DNA of 35,275 bases from Marinococcus halotolerans DSM 16375 (GTDB taxonomy: Bacteria > Bacillota > Bacilli > Bacillales > Marinococcaceae): assembly GCF_000420725.1 (NCBI RefSeq), contig NZ_ATVM01000027.1:1-35275 (forward strand), written 5' to 3'. Under the pieces are notes generated by a model. It was not told the origin of the DNA. It worked only from the letters and a program-made list of their open reading frames with translations, and ran no database searches. Below, in pieces: positions 27,879 through 35,275 of the stretch. The position numbers were made by a program, and so were the translations under genes. Numbering within the stretch: position 1 is the stretch's first letter; every line of letters starts with the position of its first letter.

Positions 27879-28511
27879 ATCGAATTAACAGAGCGTCAGG
27901 AAACCATCCTGCAGATTGTTAAAGACAATGGGCCGATCACCGGGGAGCACATTGCAGACAGACTTTCACTGACGAGAGCCACTCTGCGCCCGGATCTGGC
28001 CATTCTTACAATGTCAGGATTTTTAGAAGCAAGACCGAGAGTAGGATATTATTATACTGGGAAAACGGATACCGAAGAACTGAACAATCAGCTGCAGAAA
28101 TTAACCGTCAAGCATTACCAGTCAATCGCGGTGGTCGTTTCGGAATCAGATAGTGTGTACGATGCCATCTGCACCATGTTTCTTGAAGATGTCGGTACTC
28201 TCTTTGTGGTGGATAAACAAGGTTATCTGGCCGGTGTCCTTTCAAGAAAAGATCTGCTGCGGGCAAGTCTTGGCCGCCAGGATACAGAAGCAATCCCTGT
28301 AAGTATTATTATGACAAGGATGCCCAATATCACGATATGCAAAAAAGAAGATCTGGTCGTTTATGCAGCAACCAAGCTGATAGAACGCCAGATTGATGCG
28401 CTGCCGGTAGTAAAAGATGCCGGTGGTGAAAAGTATGAAGTGGTCGGCAGGGTCACAAAGACAAATATTACTAAAGTATTGGTGGATCTGGCCAATAACC
28501 AATTATTTTAA
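27879..28511 (+). CDS. ccpN: Catabolite repressor CcpN (no standard start codon)
   Basis: CcpN (YqzB) represses gluconeogenic genes such as gapB and pckA when glucose is present. The N-terminal helix-turn-helix reads IELTERQETILQIVKDNGPI, then TGEHIADRLSLTRATLRPDL, and two CBS domains follow (CTMFLEDVGTLFVV and MTRMPN with ERQIDALPVVKD). No ATG, GTG or TTG lies between the in-frame stop at 27861 and the helix-turn-helix. The best start is ATC at 27879, nine bases after AGGTGG (27864-27869). It would code the I of the usual (M-S-T-)I-E-L beginning. A start at the first internal ATG (28011) would remove the DNA-binding domain. A one-base frame error after the GTG at 27866 is the other explanation. 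The gene is followed by yqfL, as usual. Confidence 0.85.
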   Translation: MELTERQETILQIVKDNGPITGEHIADRLSLTRATLRPDLAILTMSGFLEARPRVGYYYTGKTDTEELNNQLQKLTVKHYQSIAVVVSESDSVYDAICTMFLEDVGTLFVVDKQGYLAGVLSRKDLLRASLGRQDTEAIPVSIIMTRMPNITICKKEDLVVYAATKLIERQIDALPVVKDAGGEKYEVVGRVTKTNITKVLVDLANNQLF

Positions 28512-28526
28512 CCCGAGGAGGCAGAC

Positions 28527-29342
28527 ATGACCACAAAACAAGAGCGTCCAGTAGTATACGTAGTGTCCGATTCGGTAGGAGAAACAGCTGAACTGGTAGT
28601 GAAAGCCGCAGCGAGTCAGTTTGGGGAAGACGGGATGGAAGTGCGCCGTATTCCGTACGTTGAAGATGAGGGGACGGTAGAGGAGGTCATTCAGCTCGCC
28701 AAGGAAGCGAAAGCGATGATTGCGTTCACTCTGGTGATCCCCGAGATCAATCAGTACCTCCGGGAGCACGCGGAGGAGGCCGGCGTAGATACTGTTGATA
28801 TTATGGGGCCGGTACTCGATAAGATGGTGACGCTCACGAACCGGCAGCCAAGATATGAACCTGGTCTCGTATATCGTCTGGATGAAGATTATTTCCGAAA
28901 GGTGGAAGCGATCGAATTTGCGGTCAAATACGATGACGGCCGTGACCCACGGGGGATTGTCCGGGCGGACATTGTGCTGATCGGCGTATCGCGAACCTCG
29001 AAAACACCTCTTTCCCAGTATTTGGCCCATAAGCGCCTGAAGGTGGCAAATGTGCCGCTGGTTCCGGAAGTGGATCCGCCGGAGGAATTGTTTAATATTT
29101 CGAGTGAGAAATGCATCGGGCTGCGAATCAGTGCCGATAAATTAAACCGGATCCGTTCAGAACGACTGAAAGCGCTTGGGCTGAGACCGGAAGCAAACTA
29201 TGCGAGTATGGAACGTATTCAGGAAGAGCTCGACTATTCGGAAGAGCTGATGAACAAAATCGGCTGTACAGTAATTGATGTATCCAACAAAGCTGTGGAA
29301 GAAACAGCCAATATTATCTCCAATATGTTTCAGCAGCGCTAG
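28527..29342 (+). CDS. yqfL: Putative pyruvate, phosphate dikinase regulator (YqfL)
   Basis: This DUF299-family protein is a serine/threonine kinase and pyrophosphorylase in other bacteria, acting on pyruvate phosphate dikinase or PEP synthase. In B. subtilis YqfL modulates CcpN activity. The 271-residue protein shows [19 protein letters not shown] at the start, the P-loop [15 protein letters not shown] (about 151-165), [15 protein letters not shown] and a C-terminal [15 protein letters not shown]. The ATG follows GAGGAGG. It lies 15 bases after ccpN, consistent with a shared role in carbon control. Confidence 0.92.
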   Translation: MTTKQERPVVYVVSDSVGETAELVVKAAASQFGEDGMEVRRIPYVEDEGTVEEVIQLAKEAKAMIAFTLVIPEINQYLREHAEEAGVDTVDIMGPVLDKMVTLTNRQPRYEPGLVYRLDEDYFRKVEAIEFAVKYDDGRDPRGIVRADIVLIGVSRTSKTPLSQYLAHKRLKVANVPLVPEVDPPEELFNISSEKCIGLRISADKLNRIRSERLKALGLRPEANYASMERIQEELDYSEELMNKIGCTVIDVSNKAVEETANIISNMFQQR

Positions 29343-29354
29343 GAGAGGATCAGC

Positions 29355-29822
29355 ATGACGAAAAAGGAATCCACAGTGTATGTGGACGCTGATGCATGCC
29401 CGCATAAAGAAACGATCGACACGTGGGGGGCAGGCAAAAGCATGCGGATCGTTTTTGTAGCAAGCAGCGCTCACGTATCAAATAAAGTGTATGAAGCAGA
29501 AACCGTGATGGTGGAAAATGAACCCGAAGCGGCGGATATGTATATTTGGAACCATGTTTCTGCCGGTGACCTGGTCATTGCCGATGATCACGGGCTGGCA
29601 GCGATTGCTCTTGAAAAAGGAGCGGCGGTTCTCTCTTTCCGGGGGAAGCGCTGGAAAAAAGGCGACGAAGAATGGCTGCTTGCCGGCCGGTATGCCGGTG
29701 TGCTGGCTAAACAGGGAAAGCACAGAGTTAAAGGGCCTAAAGCAATATCACTTGAAGAGCGCCAGCTTTTTTTTGAGGGCCTGGAGATTTTTGAAGCAGG
29801 CGGCAGTGAGTCCAAATGGTAA
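29355..29822 (+). CDS. yqxD: UPF0178 family protein YqxD
   Basis: YqxD/YaiI proteins have a PIN-like fold but no firmly known function. The 155-residue product shows VYVDADACPHKETI near the start, VIADDHGLAAIALEKGA in the middle and LSFRGKRWKKGDEEW near the end, including the conserved acidic residues that could bind metal. The ATG follows AGGAGAGG, 12 bases after yqfL. The order yqfL-yqxD-dnaG-sigA is that of B. subtilis. Confidence 0.92.
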   Translation: MTKKESTVYVDADACPHKETIDTWGAGKSMRIVFVASSAHVSNKVYEAETVMVENEPEAADMYIWNHVSAGDLVIADDHGLAAIALEKGAAVLSFRGKRWKKGDEEWLLAGRYAGVLAKQGKHRVKGPKAISLEERQLFFEGLEIFEAGGSESKW

Positions 29823-29846
29823 TAGGCTCATCAGGGAGGAAACAAA

Positions 29847-31673
29847 GTGGCAGCGTTTATTCCAGAAGAAAAAGTTGCTGAGATTCGGGAAAAGACAGAT
29901 ATTGTCGAAGTCATCAACGATTACGTACAGCTAAAAAAACAGGGGAGACATTATCTCGGCCTGTGTCCTTTTCATGGGGAAAATACCCCGTCATTTTCTG
30001 TTTCTCCGGAACGGCAGCTGTATCACTGCTTTGGCTGCGGCGCCGGCGGCAATGCCATAACTTTTTTGATGGAGCACGACGGCCTGACATTTGTGGAAGC
30101 CATTCAATCCCTTGCAGCCAAAACGGGCACAGACCTGCCCGAGCTCGAAGATCAATACCCCGGTGAACGGGAACAGCACCAATCCAAAAAAGAAGCGCAT
30201 CAAATGGCGGCCAAGTTTTATCATCATCTGCTGATGAATACGGAACAGGGGAAAGAAGCGTATGATTATTTAACGGCCCGGGGCATCAGCGAAGAGATTA
30301 TTGAAGAATTTCAGCTCGGCTATGCCCCGGAGAGAAACAATATGCTTGTCCAGCTGCTTGAAAAAAGGGAGTACGACCTGGAAGAAATGGAAGAGGCCGG
30401 GCTAATTCTCCGCCAGGAATCCAGCTGGCAGTGGAATGACCGTTTTCGCGGGCGGGTCATGTTTCCTATTCATAACCAGCGCGGACAGGTTATTGCCTTT
30501 GGGGGCCGCGCGCTCGGGGAAGGGGCGCCAAAATACTTAAACAGCCCGGAAACACCCATCTTTTTAAAGCATGAAACGCTCTACTCGTTTTCCAAAGCCC
30601 GCCAGGCGATCCGCAAACAGGATGAAGCTGTCCTGTTCGAAGGCTATATGGATGTTATTGCTGCGTGGAAAGCAGGGGTGAAAAACGGGGTTGCGGGGCT
30701 TGGTACCGCTTTCTCTAAACGCCAGGCCGAGCAGATTCGAAAAGCAACAGACAAAGCGGTAATTGCTTATGACGGAGATAATGCCGGACGGGCAGCGGCG
30801 TGGAAAACCGGAGATATTCTTGAAAAGCAGGACATCGATGTACGGGTGGCGCTGTTTCCGGCGGATATGGACCCGGACGACTATATTCAAGAGTACGGGG
30901 CAGAAGCTTTCAGGGCCCAGCTGTCGGAGCGTGCAGTTCCTTTTATGTCCTTTAAAGTTCAGGAGCTGCGTAAAAATAAAAACCTTCAAAATGAAGGAGA
31001 CCGTCTTGCCTATATCGAAGAAGTACTCCGGGAAACATCTCTGATCAGCAGTGCTGTAGAACGTGAATTCTACATGAAGCAGCTGGCAGAAGAATTTGAC
31101 CTGTCGATGGATGCTCTTCGTGAAGAAGAACGCAAAGTACAAAAAAAGGAACAGCAGGAAAAGACAGCAAAGACTCCTCCGTCTGCAGAAGCAGGTAAAC
31201 GGTGGCGGAGCGGAGCGCTTCCGAAAAAACAGGTGTCGATGCGCTCAGCCTATGAAAACGCTGAACGATCGCTCCTCGCTTTTATGCTTCAGAACCGGGA
31301 GGTGGCTGAGGAGGTCAAAGAGCGGATTGGCGGAGAATTCAACATTGATGCTCATACAGCGCTCGCAGCTTATTTATATGCTTATTATGACGACGACCAT
31401 GATCCTGATGTAAGCCGGTTTATGGAATACGTTGAGGAGCAGGAGCTTGTAAACCTGGTTTCTGAGCTGATGCATCTTGACATTCCAGCAGAAATATCAG
31501 ATAATGAAATGTCTGACTATGTTGAACAGATTAAAATTCGACCAAAACGGGAAGAATTACTGCAAAGGCAGAAACAGCTTAAAGACGCTGAAAGAAATGG
31601 TGATTCAGAAACAAATCAGCGACAGTTGCTGACAAGAATCATGGAATTGATGATGCAGCTGAAGAAAAACTAG
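29847..31673 (+). CDS. dnaG: DNA primase DnaG
   Basis: DnaG makes RNA primers at the replication fork. The 608-residue protein has the N-terminal zinc-binding domain with C40-x2-H43 and C61-x2-C64 (LCPFHGENTPSF, YHCFGCGAGG). The RNA polymerase core has GRVMFPIHN, and the Toprim motifs LFEGYMD (E265) and AYDGDNAG (307-314). A charged linker near 430-460 leads to the C-terminal helicase-binding domain. The GTG start follows AGGGAGG. It precedes rpoD in the conserved macromolecular synthesis order. Confidence 0.98.
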   Translation: MAAFIPEEKVAEIREKTDIVEVINDYVQLKKQGRHYLGLCPFHGENTPSFSVSPERQLYHCFGCGAGGNAITFLMEHDGLTFVEAIQSLAAKTGTDLPELEDQYPGEREQHQSKKEAHQMAAKFYHHLLMNTEQGKEAYDYLTARGISEEIIEEFQLGYAPERNNMLVQLLEKREYDLEEMEEAGLILRQESSWQWNDRFRGRVMFPIHNQRGQVIAFGGRALGEGAPKYLNSPETPIFLKHETLYSFSKARQAIRKQDEAVLFEGYMDVIAAWKAGVKNGVAGLGTAFSKRQAEQIRKATDKAVIAYDGDNAGRAAAWKTGDILEKQDIDVRVALFPADMDPDDYIQEYGAEAFRAQLSERAVPFMSFKVQELRKNKNLQNEGDRLAYIEEVLRETSLISSAVEREFYMKQLAEEFDLSMDALREEERKVQKKEQQEKTAKTPPSAEAGKRWRSGALPKKQVSMRSAYENAERSLLAFMLQNREVAEEVKERIGGEFNIDAHTALAAYLYAYYDDDHDPDVSRFMEYVEEQELVNLVSELMHLDIPAEISDNEMSDYVEQIKIRPKREELLQRQKQLKDAERNGDSETNQRQLLTRIMELMMQLKKN

Positions 31674-31688
31674 CCTGAAGCAATTTGC

Positions 31689-31717
31689 TTGCGCTTTTCC
31701 TTTGTGGTTGATAAGAT
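31689..31717 (+). promoter_or_regulatory. Candidate SigA-type promoter of rpoD
   Basis: TTGCGC (31689-31694), 17 bases, TAAGAT (31712-31717). This gives rpoD its own start in the 222-base gap after dnaG. A hairpin follows in the leader: GAAAGCGTGC pairs with GCACGCTCTTTC (about 31730-31767), without a clear T run. Confidence 0.6.
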
Positions 31718-31895
31718 ATGATCACGATAGAAGGAAAGCGTGCCAGTTTGATGTGCACGCTCTTTCTATGTGCCCGCCGTCCTTTCAACCAGCTAAGAAA
31801 ATACCAGGAAAAGAAATCGTCGGCACAGACAATTGCGGGCATGTAAAGAGACAGGGTAGGATTCAAGGTGTGAAGCTTGGAAGGAGGGAGATCGA

Positions 31896-33011
31896 ATGGC
31901 GGAAAAACCAAGCCGTCCGCTGGCGGAAGGTGAAATGTCGGTCGATCAGGTAAAAGAACAATTGCTCGAAACGGGCAAAAAGCGTGGAACGTTAACGTAT
32001 GCAGAAATAACAGAAAAACTCTCCAGTTACGACCAGGATTCTGAGCAGATGGATGAGTTTTTTGAATACCTTGGTGAACAAGGCGTTGATATTATCAACG
32101 AGGGGGAAGAAGTTCCAAGCATGGAACAGGTGGAAAAAGAAGACACCCTCGACTTGAATGATTTAAGCGTCCCTCCAGGCATTAAAATTAACGATCCAGT
32201 CCGGATGTATTTAAAAGAAATCGGCCGTGTGCCGCTTCTTTCTGCGGAAGAAGAAATTAATCTTGCCACTAAAATTGAAGAAGGCGATGAAGAAGCAAAA
32301 CGTCGTCTCGCAGAAGCCAACCTTCGTCTGGTTGTTTCGATCGCAAAACGTTACGTCGGACGCGGCATGCTTTTCCTTGATTTAATTCAGGAAGGCAACA
32401 TGGGTCTCATCAAAGCGGTGGAAAAGTTTGATCACAGCAAAGGGTTCAAATTCAGTACGTACGCTACATGGTGGATCCGTCAGGCAATTACCCGTGCTAT
32501 TGCCGACCAGGCGAGAACGATCCGTATTCCGGTGCACATGGTGGAGACGATCAACAAGTTAATCCGTGTGCAGCGTCAGCTGCTTCAGGACCTTGGCCGT
32601 GAGCCGCTTCCGGAAGAAGTTGCCAAAGAAATGGATCTGACTCCGGATAAAGTAAGGGAAATTCTTAAAATCGCCCAGGAGCCGGTATCACTGGAAACTC
32701 CTATTGGGGAAGAAGATGACTCCCATCTTGGGGACTTCATTGAAGACCAGGAAGCGATGGCTCCGTCGGATGCAGCTGCCTATGAACTGCTGAAAGAGCA
32801 GCTTGAAGATGTACTTGATACACTCACAGACCGCGAAGAAAACGTTTTGCGTCTCCGGTTTGGCCTTGATGACGGACGTACGCGGACTCTCGAAGAAGTG
32901 GGTAAAGTGTTTGGCGTTACAAGAGAACGTATCCGTCAGATTGAAGCCAAAGCGTTAAGAAAGCTTCGTCACCCGAGCCGCAGCAAGCGATTAAAAGATT
33001 TCATGGACTAA
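31896..33011 (+). CDS. rpoD: RNA polymerase primary sigma factor RpoD (SigA)
   Basis: This is the housekeeping sigma factor. The 371-residue length equals that of B. subtilis SigA. Region 1.1 covers about 1-80, region 1.2 has [17 protein letters not shown], and region 2 has [18 protein letters not shown] and the -10 recognition helix [19 protein letters not shown]. Region 3 has [14 protein letters not shown], and region 4 the -35 helix [20 protein letters not shown]. The ATG follows AAGGAGGGAG. Good TTGaca/TAtaaT-type promoters elsewhere in the window agree with its consensus. Confidence 0.99.
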   Translation: MAEKPSRPLAEGEMSVDQVKEQLLETGKKRGTLTYAEITEKLSSYDQDSEQMDEFFEYLGEQGVDIINEGEEVPSMEQVEKEDTLDLNDLSVPPGIKINDPVRMYLKEIGRVPLLSAEEEINLATKIEEGDEEAKRRLAEANLRLVVSIAKRYVGRGMLFLDLIQEGNMGLIKAVEKFDHSKGFKFSTYATWWIRQAITRAIADQARTIRIPVHMVETINKLIRVQRQLLQDLGREPLPEEVAKEMDLTPDKVREILKIAQEPVSLETPIGEEDDSHLGDFIEDQEAMAPSDAAAYELLKEQLEDVLDTLTDREENVLRLRFGLDDGRTRTLEEVGKVFGVTRERIRQIEAKALRKLRHPSRSKRLKDFMD

Positions 33012-33029
33012 TGAATTCATCATAGATAC

Positions 33030-33071
33030 AAGGGGACGCATGCTTCTAATAAGCAGGTGTCCCCTTTTTTA
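33030..33071 (+). terminator. Terminator after rpoD
   Basis: AAGGGGAC and TGCTT (33030-33045) pair with AAGCA and GTCCCCTT (33051-33065 region), followed by a T run. It separates rpoD from trmK; the cytochrome gene cccA found here in B. subtilis is absent. Confidence 0.93.
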
Positions 33072-33096
33072 TTTTACATAGAAGAGAGAGGAAAAC

Positions 33097-33813
33097 ATGA
33101 AAAAAGCTGTATTGCCGGACAGACTGGCTGTCATCGTAGAACAAATTGACCAGGGGGCGGTGGTCGCAGATATTGGGACGGACCACGGGCTGGTTCCGGT
33201 CGAAGCAGTCGTGCGCCGGGAGGCGGGACACGCAGTAGCAGCAGATGTGAATGCAGGGCCGCTTCAGGCTGCTTCGGATTACATTGCGGCCTGCGGGTTG
33301 ACAGGTAAAATTGATACCCGCCTCGGGAGCGGACTCACGGTACTGACAGAAAATGATCTTATTGATACAGTAGTTATCGCCGGAATGGGCGGTACGCTGA
33401 TCTCTGATATTTTAGAGCAGGGCAGGGAGCATCTCCGCTCCGTGCAGAAGCTGATTCTGCAGCCCAACGTCTCTGCGGACCGGATCCGCCGGTGGCTGCT
33501 CGACAACGGCTGGAAGCTTATCAGGGAGCAGATTCTGAAGGAGGAGCGCCACGTGTACGAAATACTGACGGCCGTGCCGGGAGAAGCGGAAGCGCCGTAC
33601 CACCAGCAGGAGCCGCTGGAAAAACAGCTGTTGTTCGGACCGTACCTGCTTGGGGAGCGAAACAATGCTTTTAAGGACAAATGGATGAGGGAAAAAGATA
33701 ACTGGCAGCAGATTTTAAACCAGCTGGCAAACGCCGTTCCGACAGAACAGACAACGGCAAAGAAACGAAAATTAAACCAATATATTGCATGGGCTGAGGA
33801 GGTTATTACATGA
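33097..33813 (+). CDS. trmK: tRNA (adenine-22-N1)-methyltransferase TrmK
   Basis: TrmK (YqfN) methylates N1 of A22 in bacterial tRNAs. The 238-residue protein has the SAM-binding motif VVADIGTDHGLVPVEAV (about 22-38), then AVAADVNAGPLQAA and a conserved VVIAGMGGTLISDIL with a G-M-G-G turn. A C-terminal coiled coil follows. The ATG follows AGAGAGG. The stop overlaps the nif3 start (ATGA). Confidence 0.95.
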   Translation: MKKAVLPDRLAVIVEQIDQGAVVADIGTDHGLVPVEAVVRREAGHAVAADVNAGPLQAASDYIAACGLTGKIDTRLGSGLTVLTENDLIDTVVIAGMGGTLISDILEQGREHLRSVQKLILQPNVSADRIRRWLLDNGWKLIREQILKEERHVYEILTAVPGEAEAPYHQQEPLEKQLLFGPYLLGERNNAFKDKWMREKDNWQQILNQLANAVPTEQTTAKKRKLNQYIAWAEEVIT

Positions 33814-34919
33814 ATACTGTACGTGACGTTATCCGGGTCTTTGAAGAATGGGCGCCGCCGTCGCTTGCTGTGGAAGGCGACCGGGTGGGCCTGATGATCG
33901 GGGACTGGAATCAGCCGGTAACAAAGGTGCTAACCACTCTCGACGTCTCCGAAGAGGTGGTGGATGAAGCTGTCAAAACAGGGGCGGAGTTAATCATTGC
34001 CCACCACCCGCTGCTGTTTCGTCCAATAACATCACTTGATATGGCAAATGGCCAGGGGCCGGTAATTGAAAAGTGCATTAAGCATGATTTAACGGTCTAT
34101 GCTGCTCATACGAACCTCGACATTGCTCCCGGGGGCGTGAATGACATGATGGCAGAAGCGCTCGGTTTAATGAACACGGAGGTGCTGGCTGCGACAGGGG
34201 AAGACCAGCTGTATAAGCTGGTGGCCTTTGTACCGGAGTCTCACGCGGAGGAAGTAAGACAGGCGGTTGGGGACGCAGGCGCCGGCTATATCGGCGGGTA
34301 CAGTCACTGCACATTTTCCGCTTCGGGGACCGGGACGTTTATCCCGGGGGACGGTACGGATCCTTTTTTAGGCGAGCAGGGAAAAATGGAGTTTGCAGAC
34401 GAAAAGCGGATGGAAACGATTGTGCCGGCATCTCTCCGGCAGTCCGTGGAAGCTGCTTTAACTGCTGCCCATCCGTATGAAGAACCAGCGTATGATTTGT
34501 ACCCACTGGCCCTTCCAGGAGATCCTTACGGACTCGGCAGAGTGGGAGATCTTCCGGAGGAAATGACGCTTGAAGCGTTTGTGGAGCAGGTGAAAAAAAG
34601 CTATGACGTGCCGTTTGTCCGCGTGGTGGACGGAAAAGCCGCCCGTGTCAAACGCGTGGCCCTGCTCGGGGGCGATGGCAACAAATACTGGAAGCAGGCG
34701 CTTTCGAAGCAGGCAGATGTGTACATTACCGGCGATATTTATTTCCATACAGCCCAGGATGCGGCGATGGATGGCCTTACGATGCTAGACCCCGGCCACC
34801 ATGTGGAAAAAATCATGAAAAAAGGCGTACAGAAGGAAATGCAGCACCGCAGTCAGGGCCGGCTGCAGGTGGAATGGCTGGCTTCTGCTTTGTCCACTGA
34901 ACCGTTCCGGCTGGCCTGA
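33810..34919 (+). CDS. yqfO: Nif3-like dinuclear metal centre protein (YqfO)
   Basis: The protein belongs to the NIF3/DUF34 family, with two metal ions in the active site and a role not fully known, possibly GTP cyclohydrolase I type 2-like. The 369-residue length reflects the Bacillus form with a PII/CutA-like insert (about 135-235, LYKLVAFVPESHAEEVRQA). Metal ligands are seen in IIAHHPLLF (about 65-73), YAAHTNLDIAPGGVND and, near the end, TGDIYFHTAQDAAMDG and DPGHHVEK. It overlaps trmK by four bases. Confidence 0.93.
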   Translation: MNTVRDVIRVFEEWAPPSLAVEGDRVGLMIGDWNQPVTKVLTTLDVSEEVVDEAVKTGAELIIAHHPLLFRPITSLDMANGQGPVIEKCIKHDLTVYAAHTNLDIAPGGVNDMMAEALGLMNTEVLAATGEDQLYKLVAFVPESHAEEVRQAVGDAGAGYIGGYSHCTFSASGTGTFIPGDGTDPFLGEQGKMEFADEKRMETIVPASLRQSVEAALTAAHPYEEPAYDLYPLALPGDPYGLGRVGDLPEEMTLEAFVEQVKKSYDVPFVRVVDGKAARVKRVALLGGDGNKYWKQALSKQADVYITGDIYFHTAQDAAMDGLTMLDPGHHVEKIMKKGVQKEMQHRSQGRLQVEWLASALSTEPFRLA

Positions 34920-34947
34920 TAAAAAAATCCCTCCGCGCTCAAGTGAT

Positions 34948-35006
34948 ATGCTCCCCTTTAAGTAGACAGATGAAATAAATCATCTGTTTTGCTTAGAGGG
35001 GAGCAT
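34948..35006 (+). promoter_or_regulatory. IS leader hairpin hiding the transposase ribosome site
   Basis: ATGCTCCCCT (34948-34957) is the exact complement of AGGGGAGCAT (34997-35006). Inside, CAGATGA (34967-34973) pairs with TCATCTG (34980-34986) around AATAAA. The 3' arm holds the ribosome site GAGGGGAG, and five T follow. Transcripts entering from outside would fold it and block translation, or end there. Confidence 0.75.
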
Positions 35007-35010
35007 TTTT

Positions 35011-35275
35011 ATGCCTTATCGAGGATATACGACCGAGCAGAAAATAGAAATCATCCACGCTTTTGATCAGAGGACAATGAATATGGCTGAGTTTTGTCGT
35101 CATTGGGACATCAACGAAAAGACGTTAAGGGGATGGATCGATCGGTACGAACGCCATGGAGCCGAAGCGCTGACGAAAGCCACCCAGTGGAAGCGGTATC
35201 CCCCGGAATGGAAACAAGAAGCTGTGGAAGCGTACCTGAATGAGGGGATATCCCAGCGGGATATTATTAACCTCT
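35011..35275 (+). CDS. IS3-family transposase OrfA, 5' part
   Basis: The open frame has 88 codons up to the window edge without a stop. It starts MPYRGYTTEQKIEIIHAF and has two helix-turn-helix units: MAEFCRHWDINEKTLRGWI and, after a linker, YPPEWKQEAVEAYLNEGISQ. This is the layout of IS150-group OrfA, the DNA-binding half; OrfB with the DDE domain would follow outside the window, usually by a -1 frameshift. The ATG lies seven bases after GAGGGGAG. Confidence 0.85.
   Translation, partial: MPYRGYTTEQKIEIIHAFDQRTMNMAEFCRHWDINEKTLRGWIDRYERHGAEALTKATQWKRYPPEWKQEAVEAYLNEGISQRDIINL

Larger units (their letters stand above)
34944..35275 (+). mobile_element. IS3-family (IS150-like) insertion sequence, left end
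   Basis: The element appears to begin with TG at 34944; the terminal repeat candidate is TGATATGCTCCCC and onward. A long hairpin follows (34948-35006) and then the transposase gene, which runs off the window. The right end and target duplication are not visible, so the exact edge is a proposal based on the TG...CA ends of this family. Confidence 0.8.

Noticed and set aside
29518-29934. 138-codon open frame overlapping yqxD and dnaG
   Set aside because: Both overlapped genes are clear conserved families; this frame is a shadow of yqxD.
31702-31953. Open frame of 83 codons across the rpoD leader
   Set aside because: It overlaps the promoter candidate, the hairpin and the rpoD start in another frame; no family resemblance.
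1-35275. CRISPR arrays, tRNA or rRNA genes, phage attachment sites
   Set aside because: I saw no regularly spaced repeats, no cloverleaf or rRNA segments and no phage genes; the only mobile parts are the intron and the IS.

Overview
The window is a 35 kb stretch of a low-to-mid GC Firmicutes chromosome. The gene order is the conserved Bacillaceae block known from Bacillus subtilis: comEC-holA-rpsT-lepA-hemW-hrcA-grpE-dnaK-dnaJ-prmA-rsmE-mtaB-(deoC)-rpsU-yqeY-nfeD-floA-phoH-ybeY-dgkA-cdd-era-recO-glyQS-ccpN-yqfL-yqxD-dnaG-rpoD-trmK-nif3. Nearly every protein can be placed by family motifs. Sporulation and germination genes normally embedded in this block (gpr, spoIIP and yqxA before lepA; yqfC and yqfD before phoH) are absent, and so is pgpH between phoH and ybeY. 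This suggests a secondarily non-sporulating member of the Bacillaceae, perhaps of the Salisediminibacterium/Alkalicoccus type; that placement is inference.

Layout. About 1-2681: a group II intron with a reverse transcriptase/maturase/HNH protein, inserted in sense orientation in comEC; the 3' exon of comEC follows. 3155-4487: holA facing rpsT across a 26-base perfect palindrome that can terminate transcription in both directions. 4600-7747: lepA and hemW behind a clear SigA-type promoter. 7744-12708: the heat-shock operon hrcA-grpE-dnaK-dnaJ behind a perfect CIRCE operator, with a stem-loop between dnaK and dnaJ. 12727-16469: prmA, rsmE, mtaB (RNA and ribosome modification) and deoC. 16491-17297: rpsU-yqeY with their own promoter and terminator. 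17340-20470: a SigW-type promoter driving nfeD, floA and a 209-residue membrane-anchored unknown. 20500-24571: phoH-ybeY-dgkA-cdd-era-recO. 24576-27834: glyQS under a complete glycine T-box leader. 27879-31673: ccpN, yqfL, yqxD, dnaG. 31689-33071: rpoD with leader and terminator. 33097-34919: trmK-nif3. 34944-35275: the left end of an IS3-family (IS150-like) element that runs off the window.

The block covers ribosome production, RNA modification, protein folding, DNA replication initiation, membrane-stress response and primary sigma factor synthesis. Most regulation is standard for Firmicutes: CIRCE/HrcA, T-box, SigA and SigW promoters, intrinsic terminators. I saw no clearly new system. The most unusual points are the intron in a competence gene, the two sites of sporulation-gene loss plus the missing pgpH, a ccpN gene with no ordinary start codon, the uncharacterised protein co-transcribed with floA, and an IS that seems to have landed in the loop of the nif3 terminator. 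Both window edges lie in multicopy mobile elements, so this may be a whole contig of a draft assembly.
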